Origin: Willaertia magna
Lineage: Eukaryota > Heterolobosea > Eutetramitea > Acrasida > Naegleriidae
DNA: 42,143 nucleotides
Assembly (NCBI GenBank): GCA_902984215.1
Contig: CADWAF010002585.1
Coordinates: forward strand, 1 to 42,143
Direction of reading: 5' to 3'
Shown: positions 30,168 to 39,328 of the stretch, one piece after another
Numbering within the stretch: position 1 is the first letter of the stretch
How the letters are laid out: each line of letters begins with the position of its first letter
The notes under the pieces: model-generated
What the model saw: only the letters and a program-made list of their open reading frames with translations
Told to the model about the DNA's origin: nothing
Database searches by the model: none
Translations under genes and position numbers: made by a program

Positions 30168-30869
30168 TTAAATTTGTACAAACATTTCTGTAAGTGAAAA
30201 ATAAATAAGAGAACAACATGTAATAAAACTTGTATTCCAAAAGAAAGAGAATTTAGGAGAAGTTGGAATTAGTACTATTTCAACCCAATCTGGAAAGATA
30301 TTTGTTTCACTTACAATATCATTATTTTTTGGTTGATTAGACAATTGTTCTTCATTTCTTTCTTCATCCTCTTCTTCTTCTTTTTCTTCTTCTTTTTGTG
30401 CAGTTATTGGAACGTTAGTAAGGTTTTCAATTTGTTTATTTGTTACTTCTTCATTAGTAGTTGAGATTGTTGGATTTGTGGATTGTATTAATAATAAATT
30501 ATTGTCAATAGTTTCTTCTTTATCAGAACTACTAGAGATTTCTTCTTCCTTAAAGTCATTCATATTTATCGGAGTTGTTGGTGATGTTGAAGGAGAAGGG
30601 ATAATTTCGGAAAGACTCGAGGATGAAGGTAAAGATGATTCAGTCATAATCTGTTGTTGTTCATTTACATTATTATTAACATCAATTGAAGGTAACGCTT
30701 CTATTGGTACTTTAACAATTTTCACGTAATCCTTTTCGAAATCATCTTCATCATCTTTTAATTTTAATTCTGGTTGTTCTTCATACTTATTTTCTAATTC
30801 TTCTTCATGTAAATAATCTTCATTAATAATTACACCAGCAAAGGATGATGAAATATTATTATTCTCCAT
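30168..30869 (-). CDS. acidic protein with a C-terminal hydrophobic tail (possible tail anchor)
   Basis: Single exon, 233 residues, starting MENNNISSSF after an A-rich leader. Residues 10-200 are disordered, strongly acidic and Ser/Pro/Asn-rich. The end, FFWNTSFITCCSLIYFSLTEM, is a single hydrophobic helix within six residues of the stop, the layout of tail-anchored ER or mitochondrial outer-membrane proteins. The helix is followed by FVQI with no basic tail. Function is not recognisable. It converges on the gene at 29083, with 101 bp between stops. Confidence 0.7.
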   Translation of the reverse strand: MENNNISSSFAGVIINEDYLHEEELENKYEEQPELKLKDDEDDFEKDYVKIVKVPIEALPSIDVNNNVNEQQQIMTESSLPSSSSLSEIIPSPSTSPTTPINMNDFKEEEISSSSDKEETIDNNLLLIQSTNPTISTTNEEVTNKQIENLTNVPITAQKEEEKEEEEDEERNEEQLSNQPKNNDIVSETNIFPDWVEIVLIPTSPKFSFFWNTSFITCCSLIYFSLTEMFVQI

Positions 30870-31077
30870 TAATTTTGGTTTTGTGTGTATCTATTATTAT
30901 TATTGGTATTTTTCGATCAATTACGTGACGTTGTAATTTTTTTTTGTTTAAAAAATTAAAAATCAAAGACTAAATAGAAAGAAATTGGAATAAAAACGTG
31001 TTATTTTACCAGCAATGGTTTATTTACAGATTTATTTAATTTTTACAAATTAAATTGGAGTATTATTACTTTTATTA

Positions 31078-31392
31078 TTATTCAAATAGTTTTCTAGTTG
31101 TTTGACCTAATTCCCCACTTTTTCCTTCTTCATATTCTAGGGGACGAGTTAAATGAGGAGCAGGTTCTGATTTTAATTGAACAAATGGTCTGTTTGCAGC
31201 TTCTTCTCTTAATTTCTCTCCATGTGTTTTAGGTCCCAAAGGGGATTGAGAAGAAGGGTAAGATTCGTTGATATCGAAATGTTTGTGGCTAGTAGTTTCT
31301 TGATTAATGTTACTGTCGTTTGTTGATTTATTGCTTTCATCAGTTGACTTCTTTTCTTCTGATGATCCAAACAAATTGTTAATTATGTTCAT
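31078..31392 (-). CDS. small hydrophilic protein, function unknown
   Basis: Single exon, 104 residues, starting MNIINNLFGSS. The N-terminal half is Ser/Asn/Lys/Glu-rich and disordered. The C-terminal half (LREEAANRPFVQLKSEPAP, LGQTTRKLFE) has an ordered-looking composition and may form short helices. No signal peptide or membrane segment is seen. I do not recognise it. Its stop codon is beside an AT-rich 3' tail, and it sits 122 bp from the STI1 gene, on the same strand. Confidence 0.6.
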   Translation of the reverse strand: MNIINNLFGSSEEKKSTDESNKSTNDSNINQETTSHKHFDINESYPSSQSPLGPKTHGEKLREEAANRPFVQLKSEPAPHLTRPLEYEEGKSGELGQTTRKLFE

Positions 31393-31514
31393 GTTTATTT
31401 TCTTTTTGTAAAATAATTGATAATATGGATTACCTTGAAGTTTTATCTTAGCGTCAACTATGCCAATTGATTGTAAATAAAAATAATTATTTAAAAATAA
31501 ATGTTTATTTACAA

Positions 31515-33242
31515 TTACTTTGTTTGAATGACACCACTTGCAATTAATTTTTGTATTTTACCATAAATTTCAGGATTTTTCAAGTGTTTTTGTGCAGCCA
31601 TTGGGTCTGTTTGGAAATCACGTAAAACTGTTTGCATAATAGGATCTTGTAAAATAGCTGCAATTTCTGGATCTTTCATTGCGTTTTGTATACGTTGTTC
31701 ATCTCTTTCTCCACTTGAGTTTTGAATCATATTCATGACATGATTTATTCCATTCTTAATTTCTTCATTATTTGGATCAATCTTAGAGGCTAAATCATAA
31801 GTTGTTAATGCTTTATGATACTCTTTAATTGCAGTGTGACATTGAGCCTTACGAATATAAGCCTTAACAAAGTTAGGATCTAATTCAATAGCCTTTTCAC
31901 AATCCTTTAATGCATAACTGAATTCTGCAAGCTTAATATAAGTAGCTGCACGATTAGAATAAAGAGTTGCATCTTTAGGATTACGTTTAATTGCTTCATT
32001 ATATTCCTTCATTGCTTCTGGGAATTTCTTTTGTTTAAATAGATCATTACCCTTGTTTTTATGTTCAATTGCCTTAGTTGGATCAATATATGATTCTTCT
32101 TCTGCTTTACGTAAAAGTTTTTCACATTCTTGTTTCTTTTTAACAACTTCTGGATTTCTAAACTCGGTAATACTTTCTGTATAATAATTAATTGCTTCTT
32201 TAAACTTTTGTTGTCTAAAGTATGCATTACCAATTCTTGCATAACCTTTTGCAATTTCCTTGAAATCTGCACCATTTTCTTTTCCAATACGTATTGCTTC
32301 TTCTGCTAATTTAATTGATTCATCAAAATCACCCTTTTCCATAAATACAGCTGATTTATTTAAATAATAAACCATATTTGTTGGATCTAATTCAATTGCC
32401 TTATTGTAATGTTCTAAAGCTTTATCAAATTCTTTCTTTTTATAATACTCATTACCTAAATTCTTTTCTCTATTTGAAGGTATATTATTTAATTCTTCTT
32501 GTTTACGTAATTCTTCTTCTTTACGTTTACGTTCTTCTTCTTTTTTTCTTTGGAATTCTTCTTCTTCACGTTTTGCTTTTTCTTTTCTTGCTCTTTCTTC
32601 CATTTCTGGACTAACTTGTAATAAGAACATAATAGTTGCCATAATTCTAGGATCATTCATATGTTTTTGGAATGTAGAAGGATTAGATTGAATATCCTTT
32701 AAGGCTTGAACGAAATCCTTTTCTTGAAGATATTTAGATAATTCTGGATGATTTTCAATCTTTCCGAAAAGATTTGGATCCATTAAAGTTTTAATTAAAG
32801 GTAATAATTGTTCTTGCATATTACCTGCATCCATACCTAAATCTTCTTCTTCCATTGGTGTTGGTTTTTGAGATGTTGTTTTTGGTAATTTGGATTGAAC
32901 TTCTTCTAAAGTTGATTTAATTTGTTCATTATTTGGTTCTACCTCTAATCCTTGTTTTAATACTTCAACAGCTTCGGAAAGTCTATTTAATCCGTATAAA
33001 GCTTGACCTTTTCTTAAAAATCCTTTAGAAAATGTTGGTTGAACATCGCAACATTTACTTGCGTCCTTTAAGGCTTCTTCAAATTTTGATAATTTCAAAT
33101 AAACAGCTGAACGATTAGAAAGTAAAATATGATGATTACCATCTAATTCTAATCCTTTTGTATAATATTGTACAGCTTCTTGATCTTTACCAACTTTTAA
33201 AGCTTGATTACCCAAGTTTTTGAAATCTTCTGCGGAACTCAT
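31515..33242 (-). CDS. STI1: Hsp70/Hsp90 organising protein STI1/Hop
   Basis: Single exon, 575 residues, close to the 570-590 of the family. The domain order is complete: TPR1 (residues about 1-115), a short linker, DP1 (about 135-205), a charged Glu/Lys/Arg linker, TPR2A and TPR2B (about 255-480), and the DP2 repeat at the end (MKDPEIAAILQDPIMQ ... KNPEIYGKIQKLI). TPR1 binds the Hsp70 EEVD tail and TPR2A the Hsp90 tail, so Hop passes clients between the two chaperones in the cytosol. Codon use is richer in C/G-ending codons than most neighbours, as in highly expressed genes. The start matches the family (MSSAEDFKNLGNQALK). Confidence 0.95.
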   Translation of the reverse strand: MSSAEDFKNLGNQALKVGKDQEAVQYYTKGLELDGNHHILLSNRSAVYLKLSKFEEALKDASKCCDVQPTFSKGFLRKGQALYGLNRLSEAVEVLKQGLEVEPNNEQIKSTLEEVQSKLPKTTSQKPTPMEEEDLGMDAGNMQEQLLPLIKTLMDPNLFGKIENHPELSKYLQEKDFVQALKDIQSNPSTFQKHMNDPRIMATIMFLLQVSPEMEERARKEKAKREEEEFQRKKEEERKRKEEELRKQEELNNIPSNREKNLGNEYYKKKEFDKALEHYNKAIELDPTNMVYYLNKSAVFMEKGDFDESIKLAEEAIRIGKENGADFKEIAKGYARIGNAYFRQQKFKEAINYYTESITEFRNPEVVKKKQECEKLLRKAEEESYIDPTKAIEHKNKGNDLFKQKKFPEAMKEYNEAIKRNPKDATLYSNRAATYIKLAEFSYALKDCEKAIELDPNFVKAYIRKAQCHTAIKEYHKALTTYDLASKIDPNNEEIKNGINHVMNMIQNSSGERDEQRIQNAMKDPEIAAILQDPIMQTVLRDFQTDPMAAQKHLKNPEIYGKIQKLIASGVIQTK

Positions 33243-33444
33243 CGTTTTTTTATTTTCGACAGAATTATTAAATAAATAAAATTTTCTTTTTTTTTAAATG
33301 GTTAATTCCACATTTTATTTTTTTTTAACTTTTGAACGAGACTGAAATTCCGAACAACCGGTACTTGTTCCATCCCTGAGATGAAATTCCTTAGTCAATT
33401 TGGATAAGTCACAACAAAAATTGAATCTTATTTATTGAATGCAA

Positions 33445-34125
33445 TTAAATCTCTTCTTCTGGTAATACCAAAGAATGTAATAAATGTTTATTTTCTTCAC
33501 TAATTTTCTCTAATTTAAAACTTTTAATTGTGTCAAAATCAGTAAATATAAAATGTCCTCTAAAATATTTATTTTGTTTTTCTTTTGGATAACCAAGTAA
33601 ATAAGGAAACCAATGTTTATCATCTGGCCACATAGAATCAAAAGGAACTTTATCGTAAGAGAACCATTCAGGTTTCATTTCTTCAGTTTCTTCTAATTTT
33701 CCAATCCATTCAATATTTTTAACAATTGAACTGTCAGTCTCTTCAAATTCAGTTTCTAAATTATTGTCACCATTTAAAACTTCTGTCACTTCAATTTTAT
33801 CATCAAAATCGAAAATAGAGTAAACGTGAACCTCAAAAATTGTTTCACTCTGGTCAAGAAATTCAAAATATAAAACAGCTCTCTTAATTAAATCGTTATC
33901 TTTGTTGGATGGACATAATCCAGATTCTTCTATAAATTCACGTAACGTTGCTCCTCTAATTGTTTCTTTATCTTCTATTTTTCCTCCAAAACCATTTAAT
34001 CTATTTGCTCCGAAACCTCGTTTCTTTAAACCTAATAATATTTGTTTTGTTTTAGGTTTTTGAACAAAAAGAAGCGTGAAAAGTTTTAATTTCTTTTGAA
34101 AGATTAATTCTTTGTTAAAAAACAT
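33445..34125 (-). CDS. MTH1/NUDT1-like Nudix hydrolase (oxidised purine dNTPase)
   Basis: Single exon, 226 residues. The complete Nudix box is at residues 48-70 (GGKIEDKE, then REFIEESGL), matching G-x5-E-x7-REU-x-EE-x-G-U. The MTH1-specific lead-in KKRGFGANRLNGFGG is present, with Asn44 aligned to the purine-binding Asn of MTH1, and later MWPDDKHWFPYLL carries the twin Asp that reads the oxidised base. MTH1 hydrolyses 8-oxo-dGTP and 2-OH-dATP to monophosphates, protecting DNA. The protein is longer than the 156-residue human enzyme owing to an N-terminal extension of about 12 residues and acidic insertions around 115-145. Start at the ATG at 34125 after an A-rich leader. Confidence 0.9.
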   Translation of the reverse strand: MFFNKELIFQKKLKLFTLLFVQKPKTKQILLGLKKRGFGANRLNGFGGKIEDKETIRGATLREFIEESGLCPSNKDNDLIKRAVLYFEFLDQSETIFEVHVYSIFDFDDKIEVTEVLNGDNNLETEFEETDSSIVKNIEWIGKLEETEEMKPEWFSYDKVPFDSMWPDDKHWFPYLLGYPKEKQNKYFRGHFIFTDFDTIKSFKLEKISEENKHLLHSLVLPEEEI

Positions 34126-34532
34126 TTTTTTTTGTGAAGTGGATAAATAATCTTAATTACAACAAGTTTATTCAATCATTATGTACACTACAGTATTTAC
34201 AATGAAATTTTAAAAGGTTTTTCTGTTTGCCAACTGTTGTTGTTACAGAGATCGGTAAGTAAAAAGAATTCTCGACAAAATATTTAGTTGGTTAGAAAGC
34301 TGCAAGCAAAAAGGTAAAAGAAAGCAAATGGAAACCAAAGCTGCAAGCAAAAACTTTACATGCATTTTGTTTTATTTATTTCAAATGAATTTCTATGCTT
34401 TTTAGAGAATTACGCCATTAGATTTCAACAATTTGATTTCCGTTTAAATTATCTTAGCAATATTTAGTAAAATTGGGCGTTGTAATTGAAGGTGCAACTA
34501 AGACGAATTAATTTTTTACAATATCAAAAAAA
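34126..34532. other. divergent promoter region, MTH1-like and SDE2 genes
   Basis: A 407-bp spacer between divergent starts. It contains two exact copies of a 17-bp direct repeat (AAAGCTGCAAGCAAAAA at 34296-34312 and 34337-34353), AT-rich flanks and an A-rich leader before 34533. I see no other gene. Confidence 0.6.
34296..34353. repeat. 17-bp direct repeat, two copies, AAAGCTGCAAGCAAAAA
   Basis: Copies at 34296-34312 and 34337-34353 are identical, with starts 41 bp apart. Spaced repeats of this kind in a promoter are candidate transcription-factor sites. Confidence 0.7.
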
Positions 34533-35372
34533 ATGTCTGTGCAATGTTTAATCCAAGATACTTGCTCGTTTTTTAATGACAACAATTCCGATAGTATAAA
34601 TAGTACAAATGCTTATTACATTCCTATTCGTTACAAAAATCAAATTAAATTTTTTAATATTAATCAAACGGTACAATCAGTTTTAAGTTCATTTCGTGTT
34701 TGTGAAAGCTATTGTACATTTGAACACTTAAACAATAAACCATTACGTTTAAATATTGAAATATATCATTATATTACTAATAATAATTCAATATTTAATT
34801 GTGTATCATGTAAAAGTCAACAAGACAACATACTACAAAATGTATTTATATTAAAAAGTATTCAATCCGATAAATTATTAGGAGGAAAAGGAGGTTTTGG
34901 TTCTTTACTAAGACATTCTAAAGCAAAGAAGAAAACAACAAATTTTTCTGCTATGAGAGATTTAAATGGTAGAAGATTTAGACAATTATTAGATGAAAAT
35001 GCATTAAGAGCTTGGAGAGAACGTCAAGATAGATTAAGAAGAGAAGAAGAAGAAAGAAGAAGAGAGATAGCAGAAAGAAAACAAAATGAGAAAAAGATTT
35101 TAATGGAAAAAGAAGTAAAGAATTGTAAAGAAAAGGAAGAATTAGTGAAGAAGGGTGTTTTATTAGGATTAAATAGGAGTAAGGAAGAAGAAGAAGAAAA
35201 TAATAATTCCTCTTCTTCAATGGCTTCAAGTAGTAATAGTGATAGTAATAATAAATCCTTAAAAGAAAAAGAAAAGAAAATAAAAGTAGATAAAAAGAGA
35301 AAAAGAACTTCAAAATTCGATATTGAATTATCGGATGAAGATGAAACATCTAATGATGAAGGAGAACAATAA
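34533..35372 (+). CDS. SDE2: SDE2-like protein (splicing / genome-stability factor)
   Basis: Single exon, 279 residues. Residues about 1-115 are a ubiquitin-like fold region. It ends at the diagnostic GGKGGFGSLLR (Gly117-Gly118 then Lys119), where Sde2 is cut after GG by ubiquitin proteases. The rest of the SDE2 signature follows: KKKTTNFSAMRDLNGRRFR and an NALRAW block. A long Glu/Arg/Lys helix and an acidic tail complete the chain. Sde2 with its N-terminal Lys joins the spliceosome in fission yeast and supports fork protection at human replication forks. The animal C-terminal SAP domain is not evident. The ATG has an A-rich leader. Confidence 0.88.
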   Translation: MSVQCLIQDTCSFFNDNNSDSINSTNAYYIPIRYKNQIKFFNINQTVQSVLSSFRVCESYCTFEHLNNKPLRLNIEIYHYITNNNSIFNCVSCKSQQDNILQNVFILKSIQSDKLLGGKGGFGSLLRHSKAKKKTTNFSAMRDLNGRRFRQLLDENALRAWRERQDRLRREEEERRREIAERKQNEKKILMEKEVKNCKEKEELVKKGVLLGLNRSKEEEEENNNSSSSMASSSNSDSNNKSLKEKEKKIKVDKKRKRTSKFDIELSDEDETSNDEGEQ

Positions 35373-35567
35373 CCTCTTTATTGACCAAGTGAGAACCCTT
35401 TAATGAAATGAATATTAATAAAAATTAATAACTGACCCTCTAGGAGTTAAATATTCATAGTAATCAATTATATTCTAGATTGTTTACAGTAGATGTTTCA
35501 TTTCACTTCACTATTATTGGGTGGTACTTTTTTCGTCCAAGATATTTCGCACAAAAAAAAAAATTCA

Positions 35568-38453
35568 ATGAAACGATTTTTCGCATCGGCCAGTGAACAA
35601 CCAACGAACACTACGCTAGCCTACAATGACGATTTAGATGAAGATGAAGAAGATTTAAATAATAATAATCAAGAACAACAACCAACTACTTCTACATCAT
35701 CTGGTTTAATAACAGATGATGAAATAAATGATAAGAAAATGATTCATGTTGAATCATCAATAACAACAAACTCACCTAATAGTTTAAATGAAAATAATAA
35801 TGATTATTTACGTAAAACAAATAGTGAATCAAATTTAAACAATAACTCAACATCAATGGTTTATAAACCAAGATATTTTCCAAGTCCACTACCAACAAGT
35901 AATTCTAACTCATCATTAAATAATACTACATCAACAATTGGTCCACAAAATATTCAAGTTAATTATCAATATTTTCAAGGAAGTAATTCTAGTAATAATA
36001 ATTCAACAGTTAATTCACCAAATTTAAATAATATTGATAAAATGTCAAAACTGATTATGAATCCAACATTATTACCAGGAGAAACAATTGAAGATAAAGA
36101 TACACAAGTATATGAATGGAATGGACATTTATCACCAAATAGAATTCAGTGGCATCAAGGAGTATTATATTTAACAAATTATCGTTTAATATTTAAACCA
36201 TCAGTAACATCTACTTATGATGATATACCTAATAGATTTGAAGGAAGTGATATTCCATTATGTTCAATTCATAAATTAGAGAAAATTGGCGGGAAAACCA
36301 ATTCAAAAGATTTTACATATTTAATTGAAATATTTACTAAAGATTTTAAACATGTTAAATTTGCATTTGTGCCTTCTAGAGGTACTAGAGGTAGAATATT
36401 TAAATATTTAAGAGAAGAACGTTTACCTAATCAATTCTTTGCTTATTGTTATAAATTACATCCTTCAATGTTTGAAGTTAAACCAAATGATCCTTATCCT
36501 GTAATTAATGGATGGGATATTTATGATATTGAAAAGGAATTTAAAAGACAAGGAGTATTTAAGAATGTTAAACCTCATTGGAGGGTATGTAATGTAAATC
36601 AAAATTATAAGATTTGTGATACTTATCCTAGAAGATTTTTAGTACCTAGTCAATTAACTGATGAAGAAGTTAAGATTGCTGCAACTTATAGGTCTAGAGG
36701 TAGAATTCCAGTATTATCTTGGTATGATCCTGAAAGTCAATGTTCTTTAACTAGAAGTTCACAACCATTAGCTGGATTTAATATAACAATGAATAAAAAC
36801 AAACAACAAGCAGCACTAGGTGATTATCGTATGATTGAATCAATTATGCAAGCAAGTGATAAACAACAATCTAAATTAATGATTGTTGATTTACGTCCAA
36901 GAGCTAATGCTGAAGCAAATAGAGTTATAAAGGGTGCAGGTTATGAAAAGAATTATAAAAATTGTGAATTAAGATTTTTAAATATTGAAAACATTCATAT
37001 TGTAAGAGGTTCATTCCAAAAATTAATGGAAATTTGTCACGATTTTGGAGGAATTGATTTGAATTGGTATTCTAGAGTAGAAACAACTAATTGGATTGAA
37101 CATGTACGTTCAATTTTAATGGCATCTAATTATTGTGTAGATGTATTCTTCCGCGAAAAGACTTCTGTATTAGCTCATTGTTCAGATGGTTGGGATCGTA
37201 CAAGTCAAGTTGTTAGTTTATTTCAAATGATGGTAGATCCTTATTTTAGAACAATGGAAGGTTTTGCTGTATTAGTAGAAAAAGAATGGTGTGGTTATGG
37301 ACATCAATTCCATAAAAGAATTGGTCATGGTTTAAGAAATTCTTTCTTTGGAGATGAACGCGGTCCAATATTTGTTCAATTCATGGATTGTGTTTATCAA
37401 TTAGTTAGACAACACCCAACATGTTTTGAATATAATGAAAACTTTTTAATATTTGTATTAGACCAATTATATAATTGTAGATTTGGTAATTTCTTATTTG
37501 ATACTGAACGCGAAAGAGTTAAATTCCATGTTTATGATAAAACATGTTCTTTATGGACTTATTTATTAAATCGTAGAGTATTATTAGAAATGGAAGGAAC
37601 TGATAAGAATTATGTTAATCCATTCTATGATCCAGAAAATACTAATATGATTATTTATTATGATTTACGTCATTCAAGTTTAAATTTATGGTCAACTTAT
37701 TGGTTAAGATATGCTAAAGATCCAAATGGTTATGAATACTATGGCTCAACACCAATAACGAAATTACAATCACGTGCCGATCAAATCTTATTAGATATCA
37801 CTAAATTACAAGAAGTTAAATCTTTATCCGAAAGTAAGAATGAGGCGACTGTTCAAACTTTCCAAAGAGAATTTAAGAATATGTGGGAAGAAATTCAAAC
37901 TTTAAAAAAGAAGAATTCTGAATTAGAAGATAAATATAAACAAGATACTGAAGCTTTGTTAGATTTATGTGAAAAACAAAAGGAAGAATTACAAGTTTTA
38001 AATAAAAGTAAAAGACATGGAATGATGTTATTAGAAGATAATAGTGATAAAAAAGAAGAACCATTAATTGACAATACTACTATTCTTAATAACAATACAA
38101 GTATTACTATTAATGGTGGTAATAACAATAATGAAAAGAATGATGATTTAGATCAAGTAAAAAGAGAACGTGATATATGGAGAGAAAAGGCAGTTCAATT
38201 ACAATTAGAATTACTCAACAATAAACCAACAACTAGTAGTAATAGTAATAATAGTGAAGTTGAGAAATTAAAACAATATATTCGAAGTTTAGAAGAAACA
38301 ATTGATGTATTAAAGAAGAGTGGAGGTAATACCAATTTGTCAAATGGTTTTAATAATCAATCAACCTTACGTCTCTCTCCTTTAGAAAGATCTAATTCAA
38401 GTGAACAATTTGGGGATGTTAATACTTTGTGGAGAACCAGCCAAAATAATTAA
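35568..38453 (+). CDS. myotubularin-family PI3P/PI(3,5)P2 phosphatase
   Basis: About 961 residues from the ATG at 35568. An upstream in-frame ATG at 35493 would add 25 residues but lies by a cagTAG-like sequence without the usual A-rich leader. An Asn-rich disordered N terminus is followed by a PH-GRAM domain (GVLYLTNYRLIFKP, about residues 180-290). A myotubularin phosphatase domain follows (about 315-760) with the C-x5-R loop HCSDGWDRTSQ (Cys near residue 538) intact, so it should be active. Coiled-coil segments run from about 790 to 930. Myotubularins remove the 3-phosphate from PI3P and PI(3,5)P2 on endosomes. No FYVE or SET-interaction tail is obvious. Confidence 0.93.
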   Translation: MKRFFASASEQPTNTTLAYNDDLDEDEEDLNNNNQEQQPTTSTSSGLITDDEINDKKMIHVESSITTNSPNSLNENNNDYLRKTNSESNLNNNSTSMVYKPRYFPSPLPTSNSNSSLNNTTSTIGPQNIQVNYQYFQGSNSSNNNSTVNSPNLNNIDKMSKLIMNPTLLPGETIEDKDTQVYEWNGHLSPNRIQWHQGVLYLTNYRLIFKPSVTSTYDDIPNRFEGSDIPLCSIHKLEKIGGKTNSKDFTYLIEIFTKDFKHVKFAFVPSRGTRGRIFKYLREERLPNQFFAYCYKLHPSMFEVKPNDPYPVINGWDIYDIEKEFKRQGVFKNVKPHWRVCNVNQNYKICDTYPRRFLVPSQLTDEEVKIAATYRSRGRIPVLSWYDPESQCSLTRSSQPLAGFNITMNKNKQQAALGDYRMIESIMQASDKQQSKLMIVDLRPRANAEANRVIKGAGYEKNYKNCELRFLNIENIHIVRGSFQKLMEICHDFGGIDLNWYSRVETTNWIEHVRSILMASNYCVDVFFREKTSVLAHCSDGWDRTSQVVSLFQMMVDPYFRTMEGFAVLVEKEWCGYGHQFHKRIGHGLRNSFFGDERGPIFVQFMDCVYQLVRQHPTCFEYNENFLIFVLDQLYNCRFGNFLFDTERERVKFHVYDKTCSLWTYLLNRRVLLEMEGTDKNYVNPFYDPENTNMIIYYDLRHSSLNLWSTYWLRYAKDPNGYEYYGSTPITKLQSRADQILLDITKLQEVKSLSESKNEATVQTFQREFKNMWEEIQTLKKKNSELEDKYKQDTEALLDLCEKQKEELQVLNKSKRHGMMLLEDNSDKKEEPLIDNTTILNNNTSITINGGNNNNEKNDDLDQVKRERDIWREKAVQLQLELLNNKPTTSSNSNNSEVEKLKQYIRSLEETIDVLKKSGGNTNLSNGFNNQSTLRLSPLERSNSSEQFGDVNTLWRTSQNN

Positions 38454-38716
38454 CCATTGTATTTATACTGAATAAAGTTTTTGTTTTTTAGGCAAACAAT
38501 TTAAAATTGTTATTTTGGGTGGTTACAATGAACACCTTGGAATTCATTTTTGGAGGTAATGACGTAGTTTACAACGAAAAAAATAGAACAATGACGAAAG
38601 CAGTCGTCTCAATAAGCAAAGGTTACCTTTTCTTTCACACATGCCACACTTTAAATCCCACAACAGTTCAATTCAAACAAAAAAACATTCAATACTTACT
38701 TGTATAAACTAACAAC

Positions 38717-39244
38717 ATGGGTTTATTTTTCTCTAAATTGATTAATTCTCTTTCTAACAAAGAAGCACGTATCTTAATGTTAGGTTTAGACGCAGCTGGT
38801 AAAACATCAATCTTATATAAATTAAAATTAGATGAAAATGTACAAACAATACCAACTATTGGATTTAACGTAGAAAAAGTTCAATATAATAAATTAGTTA
38901 TGACAATATTTGATATTGGTGGTCAAGATAAAATCAGACCATTATGGAGATACTATTTTGAAAACAATGATGCAATAATATTTGTTATTGACAGTAACGA
39001 TAAAGATAGATTACATGAGGCAAAAGAAGTATTACATAATGTATTAAATAGTTTTCAATTAGAAAAATGTAAAGTATTAATTTATGCAAATAAGCAAGAT
39101 TTACCTTATGCTCAAAACGCAAAAGTTATTGCTGAAACATTGCAGTTAAATAGTTTAAAACAAGAATGGTTTTTACAACCTTGTAGTGCTTTGAGTGGAA
39201 ATGGATTATTTGAGGGTTTAGATTGGTTAAATAACAAATTGTAA
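38717..39244 (+). CDS. ARF-family small GTPase
   Basis: Single exon, 175 residues. Gly2 is followed by an amphipathic helix ([10 protein letters not shown]), the N-myristoylated switch of ARFs. The P-loop GLDAAGKTS is at 23-31, the effector loop IPTIGFNVE at 45-53, the G3 motif [16 protein letters not shown] (Gln70 catalytic) and NKQD at 125-128. The sequence is closest to ARF1 class, but the residue before the Asp is Phe rather than the usual Trp, so it is a divergent ARF or ARL. Such GTPases control vesicle coats. A 59-codon open frame ends 9 nt before the ATG and is probably 5' UTR. Confidence 0.9.
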   Translation: MGLFFSKLINSLSNKEARILMLGLDAAGKTSILYKLKLDENVQTIPTIGFNVEKVQYNKLVMTIFDIGGQDKIRPLWRYYFENNDAIIFVIDSNDKDRLHEAKEVLHNVLNSFQLEKCKVLIYANKQDLPYAQNAKVIAETLQLNSLKQEWFLQPCSALSGNGLFEGLDWLNNKL

Positions 39245-39328
39245 ATAATTGTAATATTTTAAACTTTGAATACATTTTAGAATAAATTTTATTTCGAAAA
39301 TATAATTTACAATGTAATTATTTACAAT

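Noticed and set aside
35493..35567. Upstream ATG for the myotubularin gene
   Set aside because: In frame, but lacks the A-rich leader seen at other starts and the extra 25 residues are not family-like; kept only as an alternative.
38529..38707. 59-codon open frame ending 9 nt before the ARF gene
   Set aside because: No domain or bias. It fits an upstream ORF or UTR, so it is not called as a gene, though uORF control cannot be excluded.
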